Shown here: in pieces, positions 12,789 through 34,213 of the stretch
Layout: each line of letters begins with the position of its first letter
Numbering within the stretch: position 1 is the first letter of the stretch
NCBI RefSeq assembly: GCF_964355755.1
Contig: NC_092671.1
Span: 35,543,304-35,607,303 of the forward strand
Direction of reading: 5' to 3'
DNA length: 64,000 nt
From: Antedon mediterranea
Taxonomy: Eukaryota > Echinodermata > Crinoidea > Comatulida > Antedonidae
The notes under the pieces: generated by a model
The model's input: only the letters and a program-made list of their open reading frames with translations
What the model was told of the DNA's origin: nothing
Database searches by the model: none
Position numbers and translations under genes: made by a program

Positions 12789-14589
12789 GCATGGTATAAA
12801 GACCATAAATAAATAATTATTCACAATAGTATATGGTATTGATTAGTTATCAATGATAAATTAATTATTTAAATCGTTTATTAATCAATACAAATGTGTT
12901 TACAAAAAATTATATTTTCTTACCGAAATCATATGTTTTATCTAATATTGTGGTGATTAGATCATATACTGTAGTTTCTTTTGTTGTTGGTACTGTGGAT
13001 ATAAGTATATGTATTTGTCAGATGATTTTACTATAAAAACGACTTCTTCGAAACCAAAAGATACCATCGAAGTCTGGACCCCAATGGAATTAAGTATTTT
13101 ACTTTTGGGATATTCATCTAACTCTAGTCTTACTGCTTTTATAATTTTTAAAATATTTATAGCCTATTGTAGGTTTTTGTCTTAATAAATAAAATCAATC
13201 AATCACAGTATTGTATTGACTCATCATGCTTTATAAATCATTTTAAATCATATAAGTTTGATAATTTGATTTTACTTTAACAACTAAAATGTTATGAATT
13301 ATTATTAAACATGCCTTACATTCTTTAATGCTTACGGTTGAAAACTGAATAATTTCAGGTTCCAGCATACTACATATAAAAAAACAAAATACACGATACG
13401 ATTAATTTGAAATTGATAATTTTCCTAATATGGTTTGTTAAATATGCGCTCGTTTGGTTAATAAAACAGGAAGATATCAAATATATAATTGCCATCATGA
13501 CAACAGTGATCAAATGAACGCCTGGCTAGAGTTGTAGAGGTAGTGGGGTTGAGAATACAATTACGTAACAATTGGGCAACATCAGAATAATCAGATTAAT
13601 TCATTTTAATTACCAAAATGAGGCAATGTCGTCCCATACATGTCTTGACGAACACTTGCAAGTTCCATCTTCATTGCAACCGTATGCTTGGCATTTCTCT
13701 GCACAGCCTGGCGGTTGATCATTCCGTACAGATTCCTCACAGTGTTTACCACCCCAACCAGCAACACAGTAACACTCACCAGTCTCTGGATGACATGTAC
13801 CACCATTAATGCATAGACACGTGTGTACGCAGTCTGGCCCCCAATTTACACACCGTTTTTCACAGTACTTTCCTTCGTATCCAGGCTGGCAAGCACATCG
13901 ACTATAATCAACAGTGTTTTCATTCTCTTTTCATTTTCATGTTTCGGCAACAATTTGGAAACCAGCCGCACTGTACGTCTGTACCATCAGCACATATCTC
14001 AGAACAGTCACGGTCACCGTAGCCAACATCACACTGACATTCACCTGTAAGAGGATGGCAACTATCCGCGCAATCACTGCAATGAAGATCACAGTCTTTA
14101 CCGTACGTTCTACGAGTACACTCCTCAGCACATGTTACTCCTTTCCAGCCTGGAGCGCAGTCACATTCGCCAGTGACCGGGTCACATGTACCACCATTAC
14201 TACAACTCGGACATTTGTGTTGGCAATCTTGACCGTAGACGCCTACTGGACATGGTTCACTACAGTACTCACCAGTCCAACCGTCAGAGCAAATGCATTC
14301 CATGTCACCATTGTTACGACAGCTACCTCCATTCTGACAACAAAGAGTTCAAAGTTCACGACTGCATGTTTCGATAAGTCCTTTCTCTTTTTCACAATCT
14401 GTAAACAGTTTAAATAGTTTAAAGAAATAATAACACGCAAGGAGCAAATATTGAATGTGATGTGAAAATGATTTTCAACAAATGTTTGTTTAGAACAGCA
14501 GTAAGTTTTTTGTTTTTGTTTTATTTTTTGTGGTTAATTAATAATTAATGATTTCAAATAATATCTAATTTTTTCAATTCAATTCAACT

Positions 14590-14870
14590 TTTACTTTAGA
14601 CAATTGTCCATATGGTATAATGCATTACAAAAAAAAAAAGATGAAGGAGAGAGGACCAACACTTTTATTTATTGGTATATAATGCCTCTCTCCATTTGTA
14701 GTACATGTTTGAATCCATCAACACATATTTATATATACAAATTAAAATTCTGTTTTCGCTTTTCATTATTCTTGTAAGAAATGTTGGTGTTGTAAAATCA
14801 CTATAATATACAATGTACAAATAGTGTTTAGATCTTTTGTATTTGTACCAACTTTTCCACACATTTAGTC
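14590..14870 (-). mobile_element. LINE 3' end fragment with (TTGAA)n tail
   Basis: On the minus strand the end of a reverse-transcriptase frame (ILICIYKYVLMDSN) is followed by 'gagagaggcattatatacca' and an AAGTTGAATTGAATTGAA tail. The same module is found on the plus strand at 31880-32180 (MLICIYKYLLMDSK). Confidence 0.7.
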
Positions 14871-15170
14871 TTAAACATATTTAGATATGAACATGTTTAA
14901 ATACATTCTAAAAATGTAGTGTGTATCTATTTTGTGCCCCTTTTCTCATACATTTAGCTTTTAAACACGTAGTTACATGTTTAGCGTGTTTAAAACCTAA
15001 ACGTGTTTATAGCTACATGTTGTTTTCCTCCACTCGTTTATCAGTCAACATGTCACTATTATGTTCAGTCAACATGTTTAGGTACGTGTTTACCGTTGCA
15101 TGTGCAGGCTAAATGTGTGGAAAAAGTGAGTACAAAATACATGTTTAAGATCTAAACAATATTTAACACG
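14870..15170. repeat. Second copy of the 'acacgtgttta' repeat
   Basis: It shares several runs of 20 bases or more with 5800-6180. It lies in the intron between exons 3 and 4 of the receptor pseudogene. Confidence 0.6.
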
Positions 15171-16306
15171 TTATTATGATTATGATTATTATGATTGATT
15201 AAAGTTCACAGAAACAAAACCAAATAATAATTATTATTCTCTATATTTTAGACCTGGTTCAAATTTGCAACTTACCATGCATATAAAATACTATACAGTA
15301 TCGCCATTTATAGCATTACATTAATATTCATATACATTACTATTATTATTAAGGTACTTACCGTTTTCACAACTTTCTTCAGATTCATAAAATCCAGGGT
15401 GGCAATACAACTCAGTTTCTATGTATTGATTGCAAACATCCCGAGTTTGTGTAGTTATTCCACTGAATTTATATAATATAGTATGTTAGTACGTGACTTG
15501 AATTATTGTTTACGATTTGTCGATAACAACATGCTAATGGTTAGTAGTATAGACAACACATTATATTTACGTTATTATTCTGCATTGGATAATACCACTT
15601 CTGTAACCACCACAGTACTCAAGGTGGTATTCTTCAACCTCAACCAGTATAGTGGAAATCCTCCACTTTGTAACACTAAGAAAAACGAGAAAAAGTTACA
15701 TTATATAAGTGTAAAGGTAATAAGATAAGAGGATAAATTAATGCACATAAGTCTGGACAATAGCTGTAGAAATTGTTTGAGAATCACAACCCGACCACTT
15801 TAAGGCAATTATTTTAGTGTGTTAATTGTAGGTGGATATGTTTTAATCTATTTACACAGATAAGCAGTAATAATAACGGTAATAATAATTAAGAATCTAT
15901 TATTACTACTTATTATTTAGTACTTATAACAGTTTACACAAAACCTGAAGAGGACAGGCGGTTTACGCTCAGGTTAGATGCAGATTCTACGTGGGACAAG
16001 CTACGCTTACCGTACTGTAAATTGGCCTTAACTCTCGTCTCTTAATATTCAACTACATTCAGTAAAATAAGGCTAACTTGGAATAATCAATGGATATTAC
16101 TGACATTTAACGACAATTAGATTCTCCTTGATTCTTTTACCTAGTATATACTATTTTATTTACTAAAATAGTAATTAAAAATATTATTACACAACTTACT
16201 TTCTGGACAACACGTTCTTGGCTCCTAACTTAAGGCTACTGCCTACATTCACCAGTAATAAACAGATGAAGCTTAGCAGCACCAAGGATGACATAAAATG
16301 TGGCAT

Positions 16307-19300
16307 CTCGGTCTCTTATTTCGGCAGGAGGCAATGTCAGAATGCTTTAGGCTTATATTTACATTACTTTTCAATGATACTTACTTCCGTATTTTCTACC
16401 GGAACTACAGGAACACGTATCGATAGTCGATGGTAAAATAAAAATAACAAATAGACCTAATGTATGCATGTGTGATAAATTAAAAAAGAAGACAGGCAAA
16501 ATAAAAAACATTACTGATTTGGGTTGAAAGATCGTGCCGCTATTTTCATTAAGATATAATAAGAAGTATAATATACAGTTTAAAGCTATACGGGTTGTGA
16601 TATATTATATTATTTGTAGTATGTAGGTGCGTCTTTTCATTGTGTGACGTAACTAGTAATTGACGAAATAACCGCTCTTAGAGAAACTACACTTCGACAG
16701 AAATAAAGATAAATTATCAGTAAACTTGACAGTTTGTTTATCAAGTTCTATTTATCCGTAAAAATGTAATAAGGTGCTACACTACTGTTTTTTAACTGTA
16801 ACTGCGAGTAAACTTTTTAGAATAAGAGATACAGGAAATTCGTTGCTCACGTGTTGAATCGGATGTACCGGAAGGAGATACAATGTAATGAAAACAAATT
16901 AACAGATTCAGCATGAACTTTTGAAGTTGCTACAATTTCCACCTATAATAAGCCCATACATCATATACAACTAGACAACACATAGTAGGCCTACACTCAA
17001 ACTAAAATATGATGAAAATAAATGTATAAGGGCAAAACATAGACTGAAAAAACAATGTCAAACATATAGATAGTAAATGGCCAACATAGTAAGAATAGTA
17101 TTTTAAAAATGTTAAGGTTTAGAAATAGTGGAATTAAACAAATGTAATACAAGGCCAAAACATACAATTTAGCATATAATATGGAAACTATGTTAAACTT
17201 AAAATGAATCGTGAAGGTAAATAAGTTTATATATGTGTGCATGTTTGTGCCTTTTAACTACTTTATTGAATTGTACAATTTTATATTTTTACAGAAATGT
17301 ATATATAGTATATATGTATTAGTGTAATGTACATAATATATAATGAATAAATGTTGGTGACCCCACGAAAAAGAATAAATACCCAATACAGTTTTGATGA
17401 AGTTGTTTGTTTTGTGTCACGCGCACGTTTGAAATGAAGTTATGTCCAAAACCACCCAACAAACATTGGAACTGACCATTTTTGCTCTAACACTGTCATT
17501 CTTTACCATGGGCATTGGGAATTTTAGTTTGTTTATACAATTTTCGGGAGCTCATTTTACTTTAGCTGAAAATCTTGGAACCAGGAAAACTAAAAATGTT
17601 GTTTTTTGAAAATGGATATTATTATTTTTTAGTAAAATTAATGCCAGAGGCCTTTTCTCATTGAAAAATTAAATAAAATGAAATGATGTCCCCTCGCTGA
17701 CATTTTTATCTTTGTGCACAAGGGGCAGACAAGGGCTATCACGTGAGGCCTCTCAGATAACCTACCACTTAAGTGCGACACTTAAGTGCATTGTAATTAA
17801 TTACACAACACCTTGCTAACGCCAATCATAAATATAGAAATAGAACTAAAAATATAAAAACAGATTAGATTAAAAACCAACATTCATAATTTTATCTTAT
17901 TTGAAGTGTCTGACTGATAAATAATTAGGCGTCAACTAATAACCTATAGGAACCACTCAAGATGTTCACCCATTTTATTCACGCTGAATGGGTCACTACT
18001 CTCTATAAACAGTACACATTATGCCCCTGTTGAGTAAGCATACATCGTTATCTTTGTTGATTGTAGGCACTATCACAATAGTATAATTTAGGCGTCAAGC
18101 CATCATTTTCTTATCTCTCAACGATTACCCATTTCAATATTTCAGTTAAATTTTATTTCCACAATATAAAAACATACATACAGGATAATAAATACAATGA
18201 AGTAATCATGTGGGGGGAGAGTCATATAAGTCAGAAAGACACAAGTTTAACCCACCCTAAGATATAACAATACATACAAATACAAAAAATAAAATATATA
18301 TACATAAAGTAATAACAAATAAAAGAAAACAAAGCTACAATTTCTAACTAAACCATATTATCCGATCTTTCATCTTGAATGATTGAAAATTGGACTAAAT
18401 TGAACAAAATAATGCCATGATTAAATCCTGATACTCTTGTAATAACTTCATTATGTCTAAAGATGTACTTTACATTCTCAACCCCAGATGTTGCAGTTGG
18501 TTAAAAATACTTATAGTTTTACCGCGTTTTCCTGTCTGTTTAATAAAAAGATAACTATTTTTGGCACATATGGCATTCCATACGTATACTACTTGGGTAC
18601 GTGTGAGCTGGTAAACTTTTCAGAGAAACATCGAGAAGCAAACTGGTGGACTAACAATAAAAGAAACAATAACAACAGACTTGGAGGGAGGGGGCAGGTC
18701 TAGTTTAATACGTATATATATTTAGACTTGCCCCAAGTCTGTATTTATTGTCTTTTTTTTTTATTTATTTGTTTTTATTTCGACCGCGATTTTTGTCTGA
18801 AAATACAGACTTGTGAAACACGTATAGAAATCGATTTGCAGACCGCAAACCTCCGATAAGAATGACGTAGGTTATCATACCGTATTTGGCTATATGGGGC
18901 GGGCGGTATGTAAATATGTATTTTGAATCAACCAATGATCATTTTGTTTCAAAATGAAAAAGATCGAGTACGTACAGTGCTGAATGTACTATCGAGACTG
19001 AACAACTGTTGATGAAATATAAAATCGTGTTGCCAAGTTGTTTTGTTTATTAATTGTTTAGTCCTCCTGCGTAGGGCTACTCAACTCGTACGTATGACCT
19101 GCCAAATAAAACGCCAATAAATAAGGTACATACCACCACCGACCGGCACACAACAGGGCTACACCACCACAAACACAGAACAGGACAGGGTCTGGGTGGG
19201 AATTATAAAATCAAATTATCTCCGCATAATATGATCCATTCAATGTTTGATTTGGCGGAGAAGCTAGCCTATCATATCAAGACGAGTTTTCATGTTCTTG

Positions 19301-20749
19301 GGAAAAATCCCATCAAATGTTTACCAGACTACTAGGCATATAAAATCATTTATAGCCTTCAGAAACTTTCATCAATGTATACCCAAGTACACATTGTCTA
19401 AACGTAGCATAGCGCATGCGTATCATCTTAGATGTTGAGTCTTTGAAATTCTGAAATATGAATATTAAAACTGCCTGCGAGTGAGTAGCCAATGGCATGC
19501 GGCTGAAACTAGTCAACTGGATAATTTATGCACCAAGAATTCTTGGTGTCAAACCACGTGACTTATGCGTGTTTCCCCAGACGGAGTATCCAAAGTCAAG
19601 TAATAAATGTATGAAACGCCATGTGTGCAAAAATATTTATATTTTACTAATATTAAGACAAAACTCCGTCTGGAGCCCAGACTAATATATATTATGCGCT
19701 GTGTCATAAATGAGAATTATAATATTTCTCATTTATGATACAGCGCAACGGCGTAGCCCTACAGTACGCTCAACACATGCACTTTGAAATGTATTTTGAC
19801 GACAGAAATAATCATCTTAGTATCTGTATCAAATATACATAATGCAGTACCTATCAGTGCAATTGTTAAACTTGACTCTCATTATTTTACATACATCGTA
19901 CGTTTTGCTTAGTATCAATTTGTGCATGGCTGTATCACTTAATTTATTTGAACACATTTCAAGTACTATTATCAAGTTGATAACAACTGAATCTACAAAG
20001 TTGTTATCTTATTCTGGGAGCTATTTTGAGTTCTGCTAAATTAACTGTCGTTTAATATCATTGCAAACGTAGTTTTTGGTTATAATATTAAAATAACATC
20101 AAATCTAGAAATTTAATCAATAAAAAACGTGAATCATACAAAAAAACATGCTAAAATGAAATAAAAACAACCAACAAACTAATTTTGATCGTTTTATTTT
20201 GAATATGCTACACACAATATTGTAAATCATGGAAGAGGTCTTATTAATACACACTATTTTAAACAACTAATTTTCCACGCATACAAAAATATAGTGGTGG
20301 ATTCAAATTGTACCATGCTATAAATTTACCGTTCTCCCACGGCATTCAAATTATAATCTTAACAAAAATATATATAATTAATTAATTGTGAGCATTGCTT
20401 TTTATAATAGATAGAAATTACGCTTACAATGTAAATTGACAATAGTTTATTTTGTAATATAAAAAGAGAGGATAAAGTAGAGGTAAAAATGATGCCAATG
20501 AAAGTATTGCTTCTACTTTTGCGCACTATACCGGTATATTATTTAACTGTATCGTTTTTTGGGGCTTCTTGTATCTAGTATCAATATGTACACAACAGAG
20601 GCGGAGTATACTAAGTGGTAACGTGACATTATCACTGCACAGTAAGTGGTTAAATCGATATTGTATTAAACAAAAAGTCACTGCTTCATCAGATGGGATC
20701 TCTAACCGAACTATCAACTGGTAAAGAAGACTGAATCTTATACACCAAC
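16307..20749. other. Intergenic: repeats only
   Basis: No gene is supported here. About 18130-18360 reads on the minus strand like a LINE 3' tail (TGTGGAAATAAAATTTAAC). About 18480-18790 and 19560-19690 hold copies of the family marked by 'ccagacggagttttgact' and 'atattttggcacatatggcg', seen again near 27260, 46630, 52430 and 60750. ORFs of about 60-80 codons here have no coding features. I saw no TATA-like box just upstream of the esterase start. Confidence 0.6.
19696..19746. repeat. Hairpin with 21-bp arms
   Basis: gcgctgtgtcataaatgaga and its reverse complement tctcatttatgatacagcgc (one mismatch) surround a short AT loop. It directly follows a copy of the 'ccagacggag' repeat and may be the end of that or another element. 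Confidence 0.85.
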
Positions 20750-26148
<5,399 letters not shown>

Positions 26149-26208
26149 TAATACTAATGCAATAACATATTATTATATTATAACAAACTTTGCAATATGA
26201 ATTACACA

Positions 26209-26214
26209 ATAAAT
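26209..26214 (+). terminator. Poly(A) signal of the esterase gene
   Basis: AATAAA lies 61 bases after the stop codon. Confidence 0.65.
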
Positions 26215-26264
26215 TGTTTGTATAATAATGCATAAAAGTGCATGGTAGGTTTGTCATTTCATTT

Positions 26265-26645
26265 CATTTATTCCACATTTATTTAGTAATCAATTACAGT
26301 ACATCATAATTACAGTACAACTGAAAACAGGGATCCTGCATAAAAAAGCTGTAGCTTCGTTTTTTTGTAGGACCCTTTTACATAAGAACAAGTATATATA
26401 ACTTAAATAAAACAAAGGTGTTGTTAATCAGCATATAGTGATAACAAGTTTTTGACCTGTTTTTTTATACATTTATTTTGTTTCTTTAAAATAACCGGTT
26501 TATTACTACCATTACAAGTGAATTCTTTCCACAATTTTGGTCCATATAATGTGTATAAACTGTTGACTGCAAGTTAGTCTTGTGAAGGGAATTTCGAATT
26601 CAGTTTCTGTTCTGAGGTTATGAGTAGACCTAATACTGTCACAGT
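26265..26645 (-). mobile_element. LINE 3' fragment
   Basis: On the minus strand, TEFEIPFTRLTC is followed in another frame by YTLYGPKLWKEF, the usual end of a CR1/L2-type reverse transcriptase with a frameshift, then an AATAAATGAAATGAAATG tail. It fills most of the gap after the esterase gene. Confidence 0.65.
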
Positions 26646-26932
26646 AATTTCATAGGTCGATGCCTATCATGGGCCTATACTTCATAGGTCCATGTATATC
26701 TTAGGCATATAATTGATAGGTCCATGCTTTTAGACGTACGAATTCTCTAATAGACTTCAATTTTTACCGAAACTCCAACTGTATATATACCTTATTGTAA
26801 CATAATGCATATTCAAATGAGTAGTTTTGTTTCAGTAGGCCTAAGTCATCTTTTTTTTAAATGATTTAAAAGTAAAAATTGTAATTGTTTGTACATGGTT
26901 AATAAATATTAAATATTTTGAACAGAAATCCA

Positions 26933-28588
26933 TCATTTCTTCTTTTTTGTTTTTTTCTTTTTGGCCGATTTCGCCGGTCTTCCTGACTTTCTTGACGCCT
27001 TTGTTGATTTTGTTGATTTCCCGGATTTTGATCGACTTTTGATGGATGATGAGTTTCCCTTCTTTACTGCTGGTTGTTTAGGTTTTTCGATGTATTCTAC
27101 TCTTTCGCCAACACATTTTAACTGAAAAAGCACAGCCATTACAGGTTAACCTTCTGTTGAATTTCCCCCAATTACCGTATTGGATTTTAGTTTTAATGCA
27201 TGTAATGCATGTCGCATGATAGATTTTTTTATGTTAGTTCATCAGTCGGCGTTTCATTATACATATGAAACGCCATATATGCCAAAATATTTATCTTTTT
27301 ACTAAATATTATGTAAAAAACTCCGTTTGGAACCCAGACTAGACGCATGGGTTCAATGGAGTATTTATTGAATATCATGTGACCCCCAATTATACAGTAC
27401 TTTATCAACTTTAAAATCATCGTTTTGTTGATACTAACCTGATTACAGACCCTACATCGATTGACTTCCCACATACAACCACTGAAGTCGCCTCTGAAAC
27501 ATGCTCGGCAAAACCTGGTACCACACCACTTACACTTGTACGTCTGTTAATACAAAATATCCTTTAATTTTCTGTATGGTTATGATTCTAGAATGTGTAA
27601 GATTAATTTTAATCTATTAAATTTATTGTCGTAATTTTCTATATGATACTTAGTTTATATCGATAAACTTTCTAAAGGTATACCAATTACAACAATGTTC
27701 GTTTTGGTCTATATTAAGTGACGCCTTTCCGAGTATTTTAAATTTGTGTTATAATAAATTAATTAATTCACTCAATCAACACGTTTATCGGTAATGATTC
27801 TATGGTATATTCTTGTGTGCCCACGATTGTTTATGAAACACAACGATACTGGTAATCTACAGCCAATTATAAAAGGAATAACAAAGAAACGATTGTCAGG
27901 TAAATAGTTAATTGGGGTTATCTTCCAATCGATACAAAACATTTAGAAATGACAAGGTAATGTACCGCAATATGCATGACGTACTCATCCCTGGACGCAC
28001 TGTCACCCATGCAAATGCAAAAATCAAAGTATATTTATTATTCAATTTTAGTTATCGCAATATGACCGATAACTGAGCTCTGTCTACACTATCAAATTGT
28101 ATGTGACAAAAATGTGATGTACACATTATATGGACATGATGATATCATATTACTACCGTATTTAAGCACATCACACTGTTTTTGTCAAATATAGTTTGAT
28201 AGTGTAGACAGATCTTTACAGTGTCTATTATTCAATCTTCTTAGGAGTTAATCTTATATGTTTAAGGCGAACTAGTATGTCATTTCTTTAAAATACAATA
28301 CTATACTAATACTACTATATGACTATACTATACGACAGTTGTAGTATAAAGGTATGTTACTAAGCCTAATATATACATAAACATTACACAAGACAAGTAC
28401 GCCTACCTAATTACGTCTTGGTTGTAATTCTGCAGTTTCTATCGGACCTATACTCTCTCAATGACTATAACTCCTACATAGGGTCTACAATTTTTGCCGT
28501 AACGTAAAATAGCAACGATACGCAAAAAGTTATACATATTAGGCCTAATACTCACCGTATCCACCGTGGGACATCCCCAGCGGCACAT
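26933..28588 (-). CDS. Small Cys-rich zinc-finger-like protein with Lys-rich tail, unrecognised
   Basis: Three exons, all phase 0: 28588-28556, 27543-27439, 27121-26933, giving 108 residues. The start is the first ATG after an in-frame TAG. The N half has ten Cys: MCRWGC, then CKWC (15/18), CRAC (23/26), Cys34, CRVC (41/44) and Cys49, with the core CGTRFCRACFRGDFSG. This spacing suggests a compact fold binding two or more zinc ions. The C-terminal 45 or so residues are Ser/Lys repeats (SKSGKSTKSTKASRKSGR) ending in KKKKTKKKK, a strong nuclear or nucleolar localisation-like and RNA/DNA-contacting segment. The three exons fit by splice sites and by the continuous Cys pattern. I do not recognise the family. 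Exon 1 is only 11 codons, so the true start could lie in another upstream exon. Confidence 0.72.
28076..28215. mobile_element. PIF/Harbinger-like MITE
   Basis: Inverted ends AGCTCTGTCTACACTATCAA and TTGATAGTGTAGACAGATCT enclose the usual 'gtgatgtacacattatatgg' and 'actaccgtatttaagcacat' core. It lies in intron 1 of the Cys-rich gene. Confidence 0.87.
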
Positions 28589-29074
28589 TTCTTGTATTGT
28601 TGATATTCTCTCCAGAAAACATCGCAGGGCCTAAGCCCCCACTTCGTATACCAAAGCCTTGTTGCTATGTGTGTCGATGGACGCTCGCGAGTTATACTAT
28701 TTGAACAATCAATCAATTCTATTGAAGGGCATAATATACCCACCTGAACCAAGGAGAATAACTAAACAATTGTATTGTTATATTGTTGTGTTTACTTTAC
28801 TAACGTGCGGTAGGTACTTGCTTGTTGTATCAATTATTTGTTCGTATTCTTAGGTTTAGGCCACTGAAGAATCAATTGCGATTGAGAAATCTTTCGAAGA
28901 TGCATATGAATTTAAATTAATTCAGCATTAATGACTAAGATGATTAAAGCAACTTGCCTACTTAAATTAAAACAAAACTATCATACTCATCTAACAGCGG
29001 GCAACTCGTCAATTACAGTATAGTTAAACTATTTAATAGTTTATCGTGCTTAACGATGTCTCATTTGACACTGA

Positions 29075-29145
29075 TTATAGGTAGGGTCAGGATTTGAACC
29101 TGGACCCTGGGATTGAATGATCCATATAGCCCCACTACACCCAGC
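29075..29145 (-). mobile_element. tRNA-like SINE head
   Basis: On the minus strand, TAGTGGGGCTATATGG resembles an A-box and GGTTCAAATCC is a B-box. The fragment is too decayed to be called a tRNA gene. Confidence 0.5.
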
Positions 29146-29550
29146 TAGAACTCCATTACTTACACCGAGAACGCTCGAGTGTACTGTTCACGTCCTATGA
29201 AAGTCCTCTGTATTTATGACAGTTAGTTTGTGCTTTTCCTTTATTATATCTAGAGTACCAACACACTAATAGAAACACTCCTGTCCAAATGTCTTCTTGA
29301 ACCGGCACCATTTTGTGATGTCTTCATTATCGTCATTAAAATATTCAAAATAATTAACTGTAACGCTTGGTTAATTATTCATAATAATAACAAAGCAAGA
29401 CATGAATATTTATGTGGCGACTTTATTTTTTCTTGTATACAGTACATATTCAGTTGTTTTGGATTTGTACAGATAGTTTTGTTATCAAACTAAATTAGTT
29501 TTCGTTCTTAATTTTGTAATAAAGTTAAAATACCAAATGTGTGTGGAACT

Positions 29551-29556
29551 TTTATT
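29551..29556 (-). terminator. Poly(A) signal of beta-tubulin
   Basis: AATAAA on the minus strand about 115 bases past the stop codon. An earlier signal was not seen. Confidence 0.6.
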
Positions 29557-29667
29557 TGTTTCATTGTCCTCGAATTTATCTATAGCTTCTTGTAGGTTAG
29601 TGTTTGAATGAAATGAAATGTAGATTTGTTGCAGACGATAAAAAGCAGTTTAAATAGCTGTATTTGT

Positions 29668-34109
<4,442 letters not shown>

Positions 34110-34203
34110 GTTGTTTGTTTGAATTGAAGAGACTTACAGGATGATTGAGGTTTTACCGTCCGGTCTGGTGTTTCGCAGTAATGAAGCGCTACTTTGCATT
34201 CGG

Positions 34204-34213
34204 TTTTTATATA
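34204..34213 (-). promoter_or_regulatory. TATA box of beta-tubulin
   Basis: TATATAAAAA on the minus strand lies 95 bases upstream of the ATG. Transcription would start near 34175-34180 and give a 5' leader of about 70 bases. An inverted CCAAT (ATTGGGCGG) lies just upstream. Confidence 0.7.

Larger units (their letters stand above)
12122..16306 (-). pseudogene. Tandem paralogue of the EGF receptor, disrupted
   Basis: Exons matching the 51-6681 gene in order: 16306-16200 (signal peptide), 15675-15571, 15462-15362, 14398-13614 (EGF repeats). Thr-rich stalk exons at 12992-12924 and 12610-12548 (PTTKETTVYDLITT and PTTTKESTIHDLITT, themselves duplicates) and a membrane exon at 12315-12122 follow. 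Phases of the first three junctions and of the stalk and membrane exons agree; the join from the EGF exon to the stalk does not and needs a missing exon. Two lesions lie in the EGF exon: an in-frame TGA at 14349-14351, in a stretch about 12 bases longer than in the intact gene, and a net +7-base replacement near 13918-13940 (an ATGAAAATGAAAAG-like run) that shifts frame between two EGF repeats. The open frame ends at Lys-stop after 7-8 cytoplasmic residues and no tail exon was found downstream. A truncated secreted product cannot be excluded. Confidence 0.8.

Noticed and set aside
13310-13380. Candidate linking exon of the receptor pseudogene (donor CAACC/GTAAGC, acceptor TATGTAG)
   Set aside because: It enters in phase 2 as needed but leaves in phase 0, whereas the next stalk exon needs phase 1.
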